In this document: positions 1-8,598 of the stretch, piece by piece
Position numbering within the stretch: the first letter of the stretch is position 1
Layout of the letters: each line of letters begins with the position of its first letter
Origin: Bog-473 sp963737745
GTDB lineage: Bacteria; Actinomycetota; Acidimicrobiia; Acidimicrobiales; RAAP-2
Assembly: GCA_963737745.1 (NCBI GenBank)
Contig: CAVTTR010000004.1
Location: 154,247-218,246, forward strand
DNA length: 64,000 bases
Direction: 5' to 3'
Made by a program: the position numbers and the translations under genes
Notes under the pieces: generated by a model
Database searches by the model: none
Told to the model about the DNA's origin: nothing
Seen by the model: only the letters and a program-made list of their open reading frames with translations

Positions 1-1
1 T

Positions 2-67
2 GAGCCTCTTTCGGCGCACCAGACGACGAAGATCATCGGCGAGGTGCTCTCAGAGTTGGACGGGTAA
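2..67 (+). CDS. C-terminal end of an unidentified protein (partial)
   Basis: The window opens inside a plus-strand reading frame that ends with TAA at 65-67 and contributes 21 residues (EPLSAHQTTKIIGEVLSELDG). The composition is that of a normal soluble C-terminus. It converges on the secreted-protein gene that follows, with only 8 bases between the stop codons. Too little is left to assign a family. Confidence 0.45.
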   Translation, partial: EPLSAHQTTKIIGEVLSELDG

Positions 68-75
68 AGCGGTCC

Positions 76-546
76 CTATAGGGAGCCGCAACCCAGACTC
101 TTGGTGTAGCTGTCCAGCACCTTCTCGGCCGCGGTGAACTTTGGGTTCGACTCCGCCGAGGTAATGCCGGTCTCGAACTGCGCCAGACTCGTGGACCGCT
201 GAATGATCGTCTTGAACTGCCCGATCAGCTTCTCGGCCACAACTGCGGCCGCCTTGACCTTGGCCGATGCTCCATTGAGATAGGCGGCGAATGCCTTCTC
301 CTCACTCGCTTCTTTGCCGAACGTGGAGAGGAGCGCCTTTTGGACCGCGGGCCAGTTGCCCGACTCCATCTCTTTGACCAGCCCCGACTCCCCCTTGGTC
401 TGCTGATTGATCTCGGTCGTATATGCCTTGCACAGAGCCGACTTGCCAACAGTGGCCGACGTGGCCGACGCGGTCGCGGCGGGCAGAAGTGCGAGAGCCA
501 CGCCGACCGCCAGCATTCCGATTCCAAGCCTTGCTCGCTGCAACAT
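76..546 (-). CDS. small secreted protein with N-terminal signal peptide
   Basis: The 156-residue product starts MLQRARLGIGMLAVGVALAL and continues with an Ala-rich AATASA stretch, a typical Sec signal peptide with likely cleavage near residue 28. The mature part is mostly helical and rich in Ala, Lys and Glu. It has one cysteine near its start (ALCKAY) and one near its end (LGCGSL), which could pair in the exported protein. No domain is recognised. The gene is intact, and it diverges from the TerB gene at 664 across about 117 bases that must hold both promoters. Confidence 0.75.
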   Translation of the reverse strand: MLQRARLGIGMLAVGVALALLPAATASATSATVGKSALCKAYTTEINQQTKGESGLVKEMESGNWPAVQKALLSTFGKEASEEKAFAAYLNGASAKVKAAAVVAEKLIGQFKTIIQRSTSLAQFETGITSAESNPKFTAAEKVLDSYTKSLGCGSL

Positions 547-663
547 CTCGAATCCGCCTTCCGCTCCGGGGGGTTGCAGGTCACTCTATGGCATCGGGGC
601 ACGGTCCCGGCTGCGCACAACCCTTCGGTACACTCAGAACAGAGCACGACGGAAGCGGGGACC

Positions 664-2883
664 ATGAAGTTCGGCCGCAGGTCGGGCCGGGACGAAGAGC
701 GAGCAGAGAGTCCGACAGCGCACGCCCCGTCCCCGGCCAGTCGGGCACCCGACCGCGCCGTCATCGCCCAGTTAGCGGCCCAGATCGATCACATCCAGCG
801 GCGCACCACGCGCACGGATGCCGCGCGGTGGGTCGCGCCGGGCCAGGCGGTCGCCATTCAGGGAGCGATCATCTCGGGTGGCGCGTTCTACCTCGGGACC
901 GCGCTCTCGTCCCCGTTCCTTGGCGACGAGCCGGCGCTGGTCAATCCGGAACTCCCGGTCGAGGCGCCCACATTGAGTGGTCGGGACCCACATATGCACT
1001 ACTGGCCGTCCTACGGATCTCTCTCACCTGGACAACGCGCCACCTATTTGAGTTGGCTGGCCAGCGATCGCAACCTCGTCGAGTTGCCCATCGGCTATGT
1101 CTTCTTGTATTTCTACGGCTTCGAACGACGAGTGTTCATCGACTTGCTCGGTACGTCCGGCCTCTCGGTCGAATTGCCATGGATCCGGGCCGAGGTGGAA
1201 CGACTGCGCCGGGTCTACGGTGCGGACCCTTCGCTCGACGGCTATGCCCAGCGCTTTCTGTGGGCCATCGACTGCCTTCACGGGTCGGGCGATCTCATCG
1301 AGCCTCCGGCCGTCTCCACCCGCATGTGGTACGTGCCCGAGTCCATCAAGCTGGGGCTGGCGCAATTGGCGAAGGCGGGTCGGCCACTCCCGGCAAACTG
1401 GGCCCTGGCCTGGCTCAAAACAGACCCCCAGTCGTTCACGCGCACACCGGAGGAACGTTGCCCCGACGAGTTTGCCCGACTCTTCACGCTGCGTTACGCC
1501 ATGCGCTACGGCGACGGATTGGCCATCAAGACGGACAAGAAGCTGCACATCGAGTACCGACCGGCCTCCCGAAGCTTCGGCCAGGTCGAGCTACCGGTCG
1601 ATGATCTGCCCGACGTCACCGCGTTGGAAAAACCAATCAGAAAGCTCAGGAAACTGAGCCAAGAGTGCACCGACGCACTGGACGCCTACAGCCGCTGGGT
1701 CCGCCGGAATCCCGATCGCACCTCGCTGGCGGCCACCGCGTTACTCCCGCCCGACCTGGTACGAGCCAGCCCCCCTCCCGCACTCGAGCAGATACGAACA
1801 TGGTTGGCTACGCAATTGGGCGAAACCAACGAGGCGGTGGTGGACGCGGAACGATTGCTCGCACTCTGGCCCACCGGCCCGGTCGCCCGGCTGGCGAACC
1901 GGGACTCGGCCGCATTGTGCCAACTGCTCGCGGCGTACGGGTACGGGATCGAACCCGACGTCCGATTCGGCGGACCGGCGCTCGGTCCCGGCCAGGCCGT
2001 CGTCTTCGGGGAGGATCCAGAGGCCGCTCTTCGGGTAGAGCGCCAAGATCTCGACCTGGCCATGCTCGACCTGGCCATGCTCGACCTGGCCGCGACGGCC
2101 ACCGCGGTGCGTAGCACTGACGACGAGGCACTCGATGAGTTGACGGATCACGTCGTCGCCGCGCTCGAGCTCCCACCCGCCGGTCGTCGGCGGGTCAGAG
2201 CCCACCTCCGCTGGGTGGCCATCCAATCCCCGAGCCTCAGCGCGGCCAAGAAGACGATGCGGAGCGAGAGCCGAGAGGCTCGGGAGCTCATCGGCTGCTG
2301 CCTCGTGGAGTGGACGACGCAGCGCGGCGCTGTTGGTCCCCCACAAGTTGAAGGACTGACGAGAGCTTTCACGGCCTTGGGACTCGAGCCCGCGTCCATG
2401 TTCTCTTTGATCCATGAGCGTGCCGTCAATCCGTCGTCGGAGCCGATCGAGGTACGCGGGCTAAGGGGCACCTCGCGAGGCGAAGCCATTCCAACGCCCC
2501 CTCCTTCCGTGGAGGGCCGGGAACATTCGGTCGTGCTGGACCGCGGCGCCCTCGATGCCGCGTTGGCCAGCACCGCGGCCTCGACGGCCCTGCTCGGGAA
2601 GATCTTCGTCGATGACGAGCTGCCCGTTGCCTCTGCATCCCCGCTCCGCCACGAACCCAGTGATCTGAGTACCCCCTATCGGAGCTTGCTGAGCCAACTG
2701 GCGACTCGGTCCAGGTGGAGCCGTCCCGAGTTCGCCGGCCTGGCATCGAGCCTGGACCTTCTGCCGAATCGGGCCATCGAGGCTTTGAACGAAGCGGCCC
2801 TGGACCACGTGGGCGAGCCTGTTCTCGAAGGAGAGGACGTCCTGGAGGTCAATCAAGACGTAGTGAAGGAGCTGCTCGGGTGA
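664..2883 (+). CDS. sngA: TerB-N/TerB-C domain protein, SngA-like component of a Shango-type defence system
   Basis: The frame is open from 340, but ATG 664 is preferred because everything upstream is antisense to the secreted protein and the product then begins MKFGRRSGRDEE (739 aa). Around residues 108-160 it has the TerB-N signature HYWPSYGSLSPGQRATYLSWL followed by IGYVFLYFYGFERR. The last 70 residues carry the TerB-C pattern WSRPEFAGLASSLDLLP, then EALNEAALD and GEDVLEVN. TerB domains are linked to stress and anti-phage systems. The stop overlaps the GTG start of the ATPase by 4 bases (GTGA at 2880-2883), so the two are translationally coupled. The order TerB, ATPase, helicase is that of Shango. 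The exact role of the TerB protein is not known; sensing or scaffolding is a guess. The gene is intact apart from an internal 15-bp tandem repeat. Confidence 0.85.
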   Translation: MKFGRRSGRDEERAESPTAHAPSPASRAPDRAVIAQLAAQIDHIQRRTTRTDAARWVAPGQAVAIQGAIISGGAFYLGTALSSPFLGDEPALVNPELPVEAPTLSGRDPHMHYWPSYGSLSPGQRATYLSWLASDRNLVELPIGYVFLYFYGFERRVFIDLLGTSGLSVELPWIRAEVERLRRVYGADPSLDGYAQRFLWAIDCLHGSGDLIEPPAVSTRMWYVPESIKLGLAQLAKAGRPLPANWALAWLKTDPQSFTRTPEERCPDEFARLFTLRYAMRYGDGLAIKTDKKLHIEYRPASRSFGQVELPVDDLPDVTALEKPIRKLRKLSQECTDALDAYSRWVRRNPDRTSLAATALLPPDLVRASPPPALEQIRTWLATQLGETNEAVVDAERLLALWPTGPVARLANRDSAALCQLLAAYGYGIEPDVRFGGPALGPGQAVVFGEDPEAALRVERQDLDLAMLDLAMLDLAATATAVRSTDDEALDELTDHVVAALELPPAGRRRVRAHLRWVAIQSPSLSAAKKTMRSESREARELIGCCLVEWTTQRGAVGPPQVEGLTRAFTALGLEPASMFSLIHERAVNPSSEPIEVRGLRGTSRGEAIPTPPPSVEGREHSVVLDRGALDAALASTAASTALLGKIFVDDELPVASASPLRHEPSDLSTPYRSLLSQLATRSRWSRPEFAGLASSLDLLPNRAIEALNEAALDHVGEPVLEGEDVLEVNQDVVKELLG
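2050..2091 (+). repeat. in-frame 15-bp tandem repeat inside the TerB gene
   Basis: The unit ctcgacctggccatg occurs at 2050-2064 and 2065-2079, followed by a 12-base partial third copy at 2080-2091. It encodes LDLAM-LDLAM-LDLA, a Leu/Ala/Asp helix. The unit is a multiple of three, so copy-number change would lengthen or shorten a helix without breaking the frame. Confidence 0.9.
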
Positions 2884-4251
2884 GCGACGGTACGACAAGT
2901 CACATCAGGCCACGAGAGCGCGATGCCATTCTGCAATCGCTACGCGCCGGTGTGGTCCCCCGCGTCGGGCCAACAGCACATTCAGGTAGGCCGCCTCAAC
3001 GAGCTCAACGTCATGGTCACCGACGTCGCTCGAGTCGCCGAGGGCGGATCGACCATCCGCTTCATCATCGGAGAGTACGGATCCGGAAAGACGTTCTTTC
3101 TCATGCTGGTGCGCGCCATCGCGCTGCAGGAACGGCTCGTCACCGTCCACGCCGACCTGAGCCCGGACCGGCGCCTTCAAGGCGGTGGCGGCCAAGCTCG
3201 TTCGCTCTTCGCCGAGCTCATGGTGAACATGTCCACCCGGACCAAGCCCGACGGCGGCGCCCTCCAGAGCGTGGTGGAGCGTTTCGTCTCGAGTGCGATG
3301 GAGGAAGCTGCCGCAGGAGACACCGATCCGGGAGCAATCATCACCACCAGACTCGACTCCCTGCGCGAAATGGTCGGCGGCTTCGATTTCGCCACGGTCA
3401 TTCGCTCCTACTGGGAGGGCTCCGAGAACGGCGACGACGAGCTCCAAGCCAATGCCGTGCGATGGCTGCGCGGGGAATTCACGACCAAGACCGACGCTCG
3501 AGCCGCCCTTGGCGTCCGCACCATCGTCGACGACGCCAACTGGTACGACCACCTCAAATTGATGTCGCGCTTCGTGCGGATGGCTGGGTATCGCGGCTTG
3601 CTGATCTGTCTGGATGAGATGGTGAATCTGTACAAGCTGGCCAACACCACCTCGCGCGCCGCGAACTACGAGCAGTTGTTGCGGATCCTCAACGACTCCC
3701 TCCAGGGATCAGCGGCCGGCGTGGGCTGGCTTCTCGGGGGCACTCCCGAGTTCCTGCTCGACACCAGACGCGGTCTGTACAGCTATCAAGCGCTGCAATC
3801 GCGCTTGGAGGAAAACAGCTTCGCCACCGCCGGCCTGGTCGATTACTCCGGTCCGGTGCTGCGGCTGGCCAACCTGTCACAGGTGGACTTCTACGTCCTC
3901 CTTGTGAACCTGCGCCACGTCTACGCCGGAGGGGACCCGGCGAAATACCTCCTTCCCGACGAGGCCCTCCGGCTCTTCATGGAACATTGCTCGCGGCGCA
4001 TCGGTGACGCCTACTTTCGGACGCCGCGCAACACGATCAAGGAGTTCGTGAACTTCCTGGCCGTTTTGGAACAGAACCCCGGCGCATCGTGGTCACACCT
4101 CCTCGGTGGGATCGAAATCAAGCCCGAGACCAACCCCGACCTCGCCCCGCTGCCGGACCCCGACGACGCATCCCCGGCCGACCCCCCGCTCCCGGTCGGC
4201 TCGGCCGGCCCCCCCGACGGTGACGATGAACTCAGCTCCTTCAAACTCTGA
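2880..4251 (+). CDS. sngB: DUF2791/BrxD-like P-loop ATPase, SngB-like (one frameshift near the N-terminus)
   Basis: The start is taken as GTG 2880, overlapping the TerB stop. That frame reads VSDGTTSHIRPRERDAILQS then LRAGVVPRVG, and the protein continues one frame over as QQHIQVGRLNELNV. Joining the two at about 2965-2975 restores the conserved N-terminus of the family; a shorter start at ATG 2923 would lose it. Walker A is GEYGSGKTFFL near residue 63 and Walker B is LLICLDEMVNL near residue 240. The C-terminal 40 residues are a Pro/Asp-rich tail. Related ATPases occur in BREX (BrxD) beside Lhr-like helicases; here the partner set (TerB protein plus helicase) fits Shango. The 3' end overlaps the helicase start at 4226 by 26 bases. 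The single shift is probably a sequence error, because the rest of the protein is well conserved. Confidence 0.85.
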
Positions 4252-6474
4252 GCATTCGGCCTTCTCCCAACTTCATCCCGATCTCCAGCGTTGGATCTGG
4301 GATCAGAAGTGGGGCGAACTACGGCCGGCTCAAGCCCAAGCCATCCCACCGATCCTCGAGGCTCGGCGCGATGTCATCATTTCGGCCGCCACCGCATCGG
4401 GCAAGACCGAGGCCGCCTTCCTCCCCATGCTTTCGGCCTTGGCTGACCAGCGCGCCACCGTCCCCGGGGTAGAAATCCTCTACGTCAGCCCGCTCAAGGC
4501 GCTCATCAACGATCAGTTCGACCGCCTTACGGCGTTGGCCGGTTCGGTCGATGTCGCTGTCCACCGCTGGCACGGCGACGTGGCCAGCGACAAAAAGGCC
4601 GACGTGCTGCGCCAGCCCACCGGCATCCTCCTCATCACGCCCGAATCGCTCGAGGCTCTGTTCGTTCTTCGGGGTTCGCAGATCTCCACCCTGTTCGGCG
4701 CACTGCGCTACGTCGTCGTCGATGAGCTGCATTCCTTCATCGGCACCGAACGTGGAGCCCAGCTTCAGTCGCTGCTCCATCGCTTGGAACTGGCCGTCCG
4801 CAGGCGAGTCCCTCGCATCGCCCTGTCGGCCACGCTCGGCGACATGAGCAGCGCAGCCGAGCATCTCCGTCCCGCGGCGGGGGCGACGTCGTCCATCTGG
4901 TCGACGAGGCTGATGGCCAAGCCCTCAAACTGCAACTGCGGGGCTATATGCAATCCCGCCCGATATGGCCTCCCAAGACAGTGAGGGAGGAGAGGGGAAC
5001 CAAACCTCCATTGCCCGGGACATTTTCGATGCACTGCGGGGCTCGGACAATCTCATCTTTGCCAACTCTCGGCGAAACGTGGAGATCTATGCCGACCTCC
5101 TGACCGCATTGTGCGCAGAGCGGGGCGTGCCGAATGAGTTCTTCGCCCACCATGGGAGTCTCTCAAAGGAGCTGCGCGAGTTCGTCGAAGGGCGACTGAA
5201 GGACGCCACACAACCGGCCAATGCGGTCTGCACCTCGACACTCGAGATGGGCATCGACATCGGCGACGTGCGCAGCATTGTGCAGATCGGAGCTCCGCCT
5301 GCCGTCGCCTCCCTGCGCCAGCGGTTGGGGCGGTCCGGTCGCCGCGGCGATGCGGCTGTCTTGCGGGTCTACATCTCCGAGGACGAGGTGACCTCGACCA
5401 CGCCGCCCCCCGACGCCCTGCGGGCTGAGCTGGTGCAGTCGGTGGCCATGGTCAACCTTCTCCTCCGGCGCTGGTACGAGCCGTCCATTGCGGGCGACCT
5501 CCACCTGTCAACGCTCATCCAACAGCTTCTGTCGCTCATCGCCCAGCATGGCGGCGTCCTGGCGGCCGATGCCTATTCCGCCCTGTGCCAGTCCGGACCC
5601 TTCAGCCGGGTGACGCCGGCTCAGTTCACCGAGCTCTTGCGGAGTCTCGGCGCCAAGGAGGTTCTGCAGCAGTCCCACGATGGGACGCTTCTGCACGGGC
5701 CGGTGGGCGAGCGGATCGTAAACCATTTCAGCTTTTACGCCGCCTTCACGTCTGTCGAGGAGTGGCGACTCGTCAGCGATGGGCACACACTCGGCACACT
5801 GCCTATCGACTTTCCAGCTGTCTGCCGGACTCTTCTTGATCTTCGCCGGGCGTCGATGGCGGGTCACCGCAGTCGACGCGCCGCACAAGGTCGTCGACCT
5901 TGTTCCCGCTCCAGGTGGGCGCCCCCCGGTCTTTTCGGGATCTGGGCCTGCCGTGGATCATCACGTGCGCCACGAGATGTTGCGGGTCTATCAAAGCGCC
6001 GATATTCCGGCCTATCTGGACGCCGAAGCGGCCCGCCTCCTGACCGAGGCCCGCCAGAATTTCTCCCGCTTTCGTCTCTACGAACGACGTCTGTTGGCGC
6101 ACGGCGAGGATACGTACATCTTTCTGTGGGCCGGTGACCGCATCATCAACACCGTCATAGCGATCCTGGCCGCCACCGATCTGAAGACGACACGGGACGG
6201 TCTTGCCCTCTCCGTCACCGACGTCACACCGGTCGAACTGTCAGCGCAATTGATGGCCCTCCTGGTTGGAGACCAGCCCGATCCGACTGAACTGGCAGCC
6301 ACCGTGGCCAACAAGACTGTGCACAAGTACGACGGTCTTTTGCCCGAGCCCCTCCAGAACGTCTCCTACGCCGCGGATAGCCTGGATGTGCCCGGTGCAT
6401 GGAAGGCGCTCCATGAGGTTGTCGACTCGAGCGTCAGCGGGCCTTCGACTTCTCGGCGGGAGGCAACTTCTTGA
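4226..6474 (+). CDS. sngC: Lhr-like DEAD/DEAH (DELH) superfamily 2 helicase, SngC-like (frameshifted)
   Basis: ATG 4226 lies inside the end of the ATPase gene. Joined over three frames the product is about 749 aa, a usual size for this family. Visible motifs in order are Walker A ATASGKTEA near residue 57, YVSPLKALINDQ, TPESLEALF, the Walker B variant VVVDELHSF near residue 164, ALSATLGD, FANSRRNVE, STLEMGIDIGDV and motif VI RQRLGRSGRRGD near residue 365. Frames break near 4875 (a GGGGG run), near 4960 and near 5815. The C-terminal third (AVDAPHKVVDLVPAPGG and onward) has the layout of the BrxHI/Lhr-type C-terminal region. As the third gene of the operon it presumably translocates on phage or damaged DNA with the ATPase. 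Its end overlaps the convergent TetR gene by 41 bases. Either the gene is really broken or the sequence has indel errors; the second fits the rest of the window. Confidence 0.8.
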
Positions 6475-7105
6475 GTGCCCTCACCGTGCCCGTCTTCTTC
6501 TTCTCGGTGGCCGTTTGCGGGCCCGAATTCACCTCCAATTCCTCGAGATATCGGTTCACCACCTCACGCGTCTCGGCATGTCCCGCGCTCATGCCGAGAG
6601 CCTCCTCCATGACCAGAATCTGCGAGAGGCTGGTCATGAGGACGCTCACCATGACCGGCGGAAATCGGTCGGTGTCGATTCCCCTTTCCTCCATGACCTT
6701 GGCGACGACTTCGGTCTGCCGGAGACGGAACATCTCCCCGTAGCGGACGACCTCAGCCCGAATGGACTTGCGATGATTGGCTAAGGCGGCGAACTCCATC
6801 AACAAAGCCGTGCCCCGCGAATCATCACTGAAGGACCACAGGACGCGGAGCGATTGCTCTGAGTCAAACGTCTCCGAGCGGTGCTTCAGACCTTCTTCGG
6901 CCCGGCGCTGAAAGGCGGCCAAAAAGAGGTCGTCCATCGTGCGGAAGTAGTAGTGCACGAGTTGCGGCTTTAGTCCCGCCTTCTGCGCCACACGCCGGGA
7001 AGTGACGGAGGCGTAGCCCTCTTCGAGCATGAGTTGCTCCGTGGCGTCCAGAAGTGCCAGGCGAGTCTGCGAGTGCTCTGTCCCGATTCGGCGGTTCGAA
7101 GCCAT
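6434..7105 (-). CDS. TetR/AcrR family transcriptional regulator
   Basis: This intact 223-residue protein has an N-terminal TetR helix-turn-helix (LLDATEQLMLEEGYASVTSR, then AQKAGLKPQLVHYYFRTMDD). The variable C-terminal ligand domain ends in a Lys-rich tail. It is transcribed towards and overlaps the helicase 3' end, and is divergent from the cytochrome P450 gene (start 7292) over a 186-base gap. TetR proteins commonly repress a divergent enzyme gene, so the P450 is the most likely target (inference). I did not identify an operator with confidence. Confidence 0.9.
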   Translation of the reverse strand: MASNRRIGTEHSQTRLALLDATEQLMLEEGYASVTSRRVAQKAGLKPQLVHYYFRTMDDLFLAAFQRRAEEGLKHRSETFDSEQSLRVLWSFSDDSRGTALLMEFAALANHRKSIRAEVVRYGEMFRLRQTEVVAKVMEERGIDTDRFPPVMVSVLMTSLSQILVMEEALGMSAGHAETREVVNRYLEELEVNSGPQTATEKKKTGTVRALKKLPPAEKSKAR

Positions 7106-7291
7106 CCCTTGTCCGTCCGTTGGTTCTCACATGGAGAGTCAGATTTAGCATCTTCGCATCGAATCGCGGCGGACCGGCGGCCAACACCACGATCATCAAC
7201 TCACGTCTGATCGCTGCGAGGGGTGGTTGACGGAATCATCCGCCAAATGCTATGCAATTGCTCAGCATTACGGCGAGATGACTGGAGTGAT

Positions 7292-8572
7292 GTGAGCGAT
7301 TACGAATCGGTGGACTTCTTCTCTGACCAATCGCTCATTGAAGACCCGTACCCGTACTTCGATCACCTGCGGTCCCAGTGTCCGATCCTTCCCACCGGCG
7401 ATCTCGGGGTGGTCGCCGTCTCGGGATACGAGGCGGCGATGGAGATCTACCTCGACCCCGAGACGTTCTCGTCCTGCAACGCGGTGGTCGGTCCATTCGC
7501 CTCCTTCTCGGTGCCTCTTGGAGGGGGACGACATCAGTGGCATCATCGACCGCCACCGGGACGAACTGCCGCTGAGCGATCACATGATCACCATGGACCC
7601 TCCCATGCACACGCAGGAGCGAGCGCTGGTCATGCGCCTCCTCACGCCGAAACGCCTCAAGGAGAACGAGGAGTTCATGTGGGGACTGGCCGATCGGCAG
7701 ATGGACGAGTTCGTCGGGACCGGCCACTGCGAGTTCATCAGTGCGTATACGCAGCCATTCGCCATGCTCGCCGTGGCCGACGTGCTCGGGGTACCCGAAT
7801 CCGACCACCAGCGCTTCCGTGAGTTCTTCGGCCTGACCAATACGCCCGGTGAGATCGGACAGACCGAAGTGGGCGAAAACGCCCTCGGCGGCACTCGACG
7901 AGTGGTTCGCCCGGTACATCGAAGACCGTCGGCGCGAGCCAGGGGATGATGCGCTGACGCGCCTGGCCCTGGCCACCTATCCCGACGGGACCATTCCCGA
8001 CGTGGCTGCCGTGGTACGGGTGGCGACGTTCCTTTTTGCCGCCGGCCAAGAAACGACCGCCCGCCTGCTCGCCGTTGGCCTGAAGTACCTGTGCGAGTAT
8101 CCCGATCTCCAAGATGAGCTGCGCGCCCACCCCGAGCGGATCCCGGCCTTCATTGAGGAGTCCCTTCGTATCGAGAGCCCGGTGAAGGCGGATTTCCGCA
8201 TGGCCCGGCGATCAACCACCGTTACCGGTGTCGACATCGCAGCCGGAACGCCCGTGATGCTGTTGAACGGCGCGGCCAACCGCGACCCCCAACTCTTCGA
8301 ATGTCCAGCCGAATTTCGCCTCGACCGTCCCAACGCCAAGTTCCACGTTCGCGTTCGGGCGAGGCGTCCATTCCTGTCCCGGGGCCCCGTTGGCCCGCGT
8401 CGAGGGTCGCGTCAGCATTGAGCGCATCCTCGACCGCATGCGCGACATCCGGCTTTCCGAAGAGCATCACGGACCCCCCTCGGCCCGTCACTTCGATTAC
8501 GAGCCCACCTGGCTCCTGCGCGGTCTACATGAACTGCACCTTGAGTTCACGCCGTCGGAAGGTTCGCGCTGA
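7292..8572 (+). CDS. cytochrome P450 (three frameshifts)
   Basis: The chosen start is GTG 7292, giving VSDYESVDFFSDQSLIEDPY, a usual bacterial P450 N-terminus. Three frame changes, near 7522 (a G5 run), 7880 and 8352, join four frames into about 426 residues, the normal family length. Visible elements are the MDPPMHTQERALV region of helix C, the I-helix oxygen-activation motif FAAGQETTARLL, the K-helix EESLRIESPVK with its ExxR motif, and the heme loop FGRGVHSCPGAPLAR with the thiolate Cys, readable once the last shift is corrected. The enzyme would be a soluble class I P450 needing separate ferredoxin partners, none of which is in the window. The substrate is unknown. The divergent TetR gene probably controls it. 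Confidence 0.85.
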
Positions 8573-8598
8573 CCCAGGCGCGAACCGCGGCCCTCGCT

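Noticed and set aside
2965..5825. Programmed ribosomal frameshifting in the ATPase and helicase genes
   Set aside because: No slippery heptamer plus stem is evident, and non-programmed breaks are common throughout the window.
664..6474. BREX type 2 annotation
   Set aside because: Only the DUF2791 ATPase and Lhr-like helicase overlap with BREX; the TerB-N/C protein and the absence of BrxC, PglX and PglZ favour Shango.
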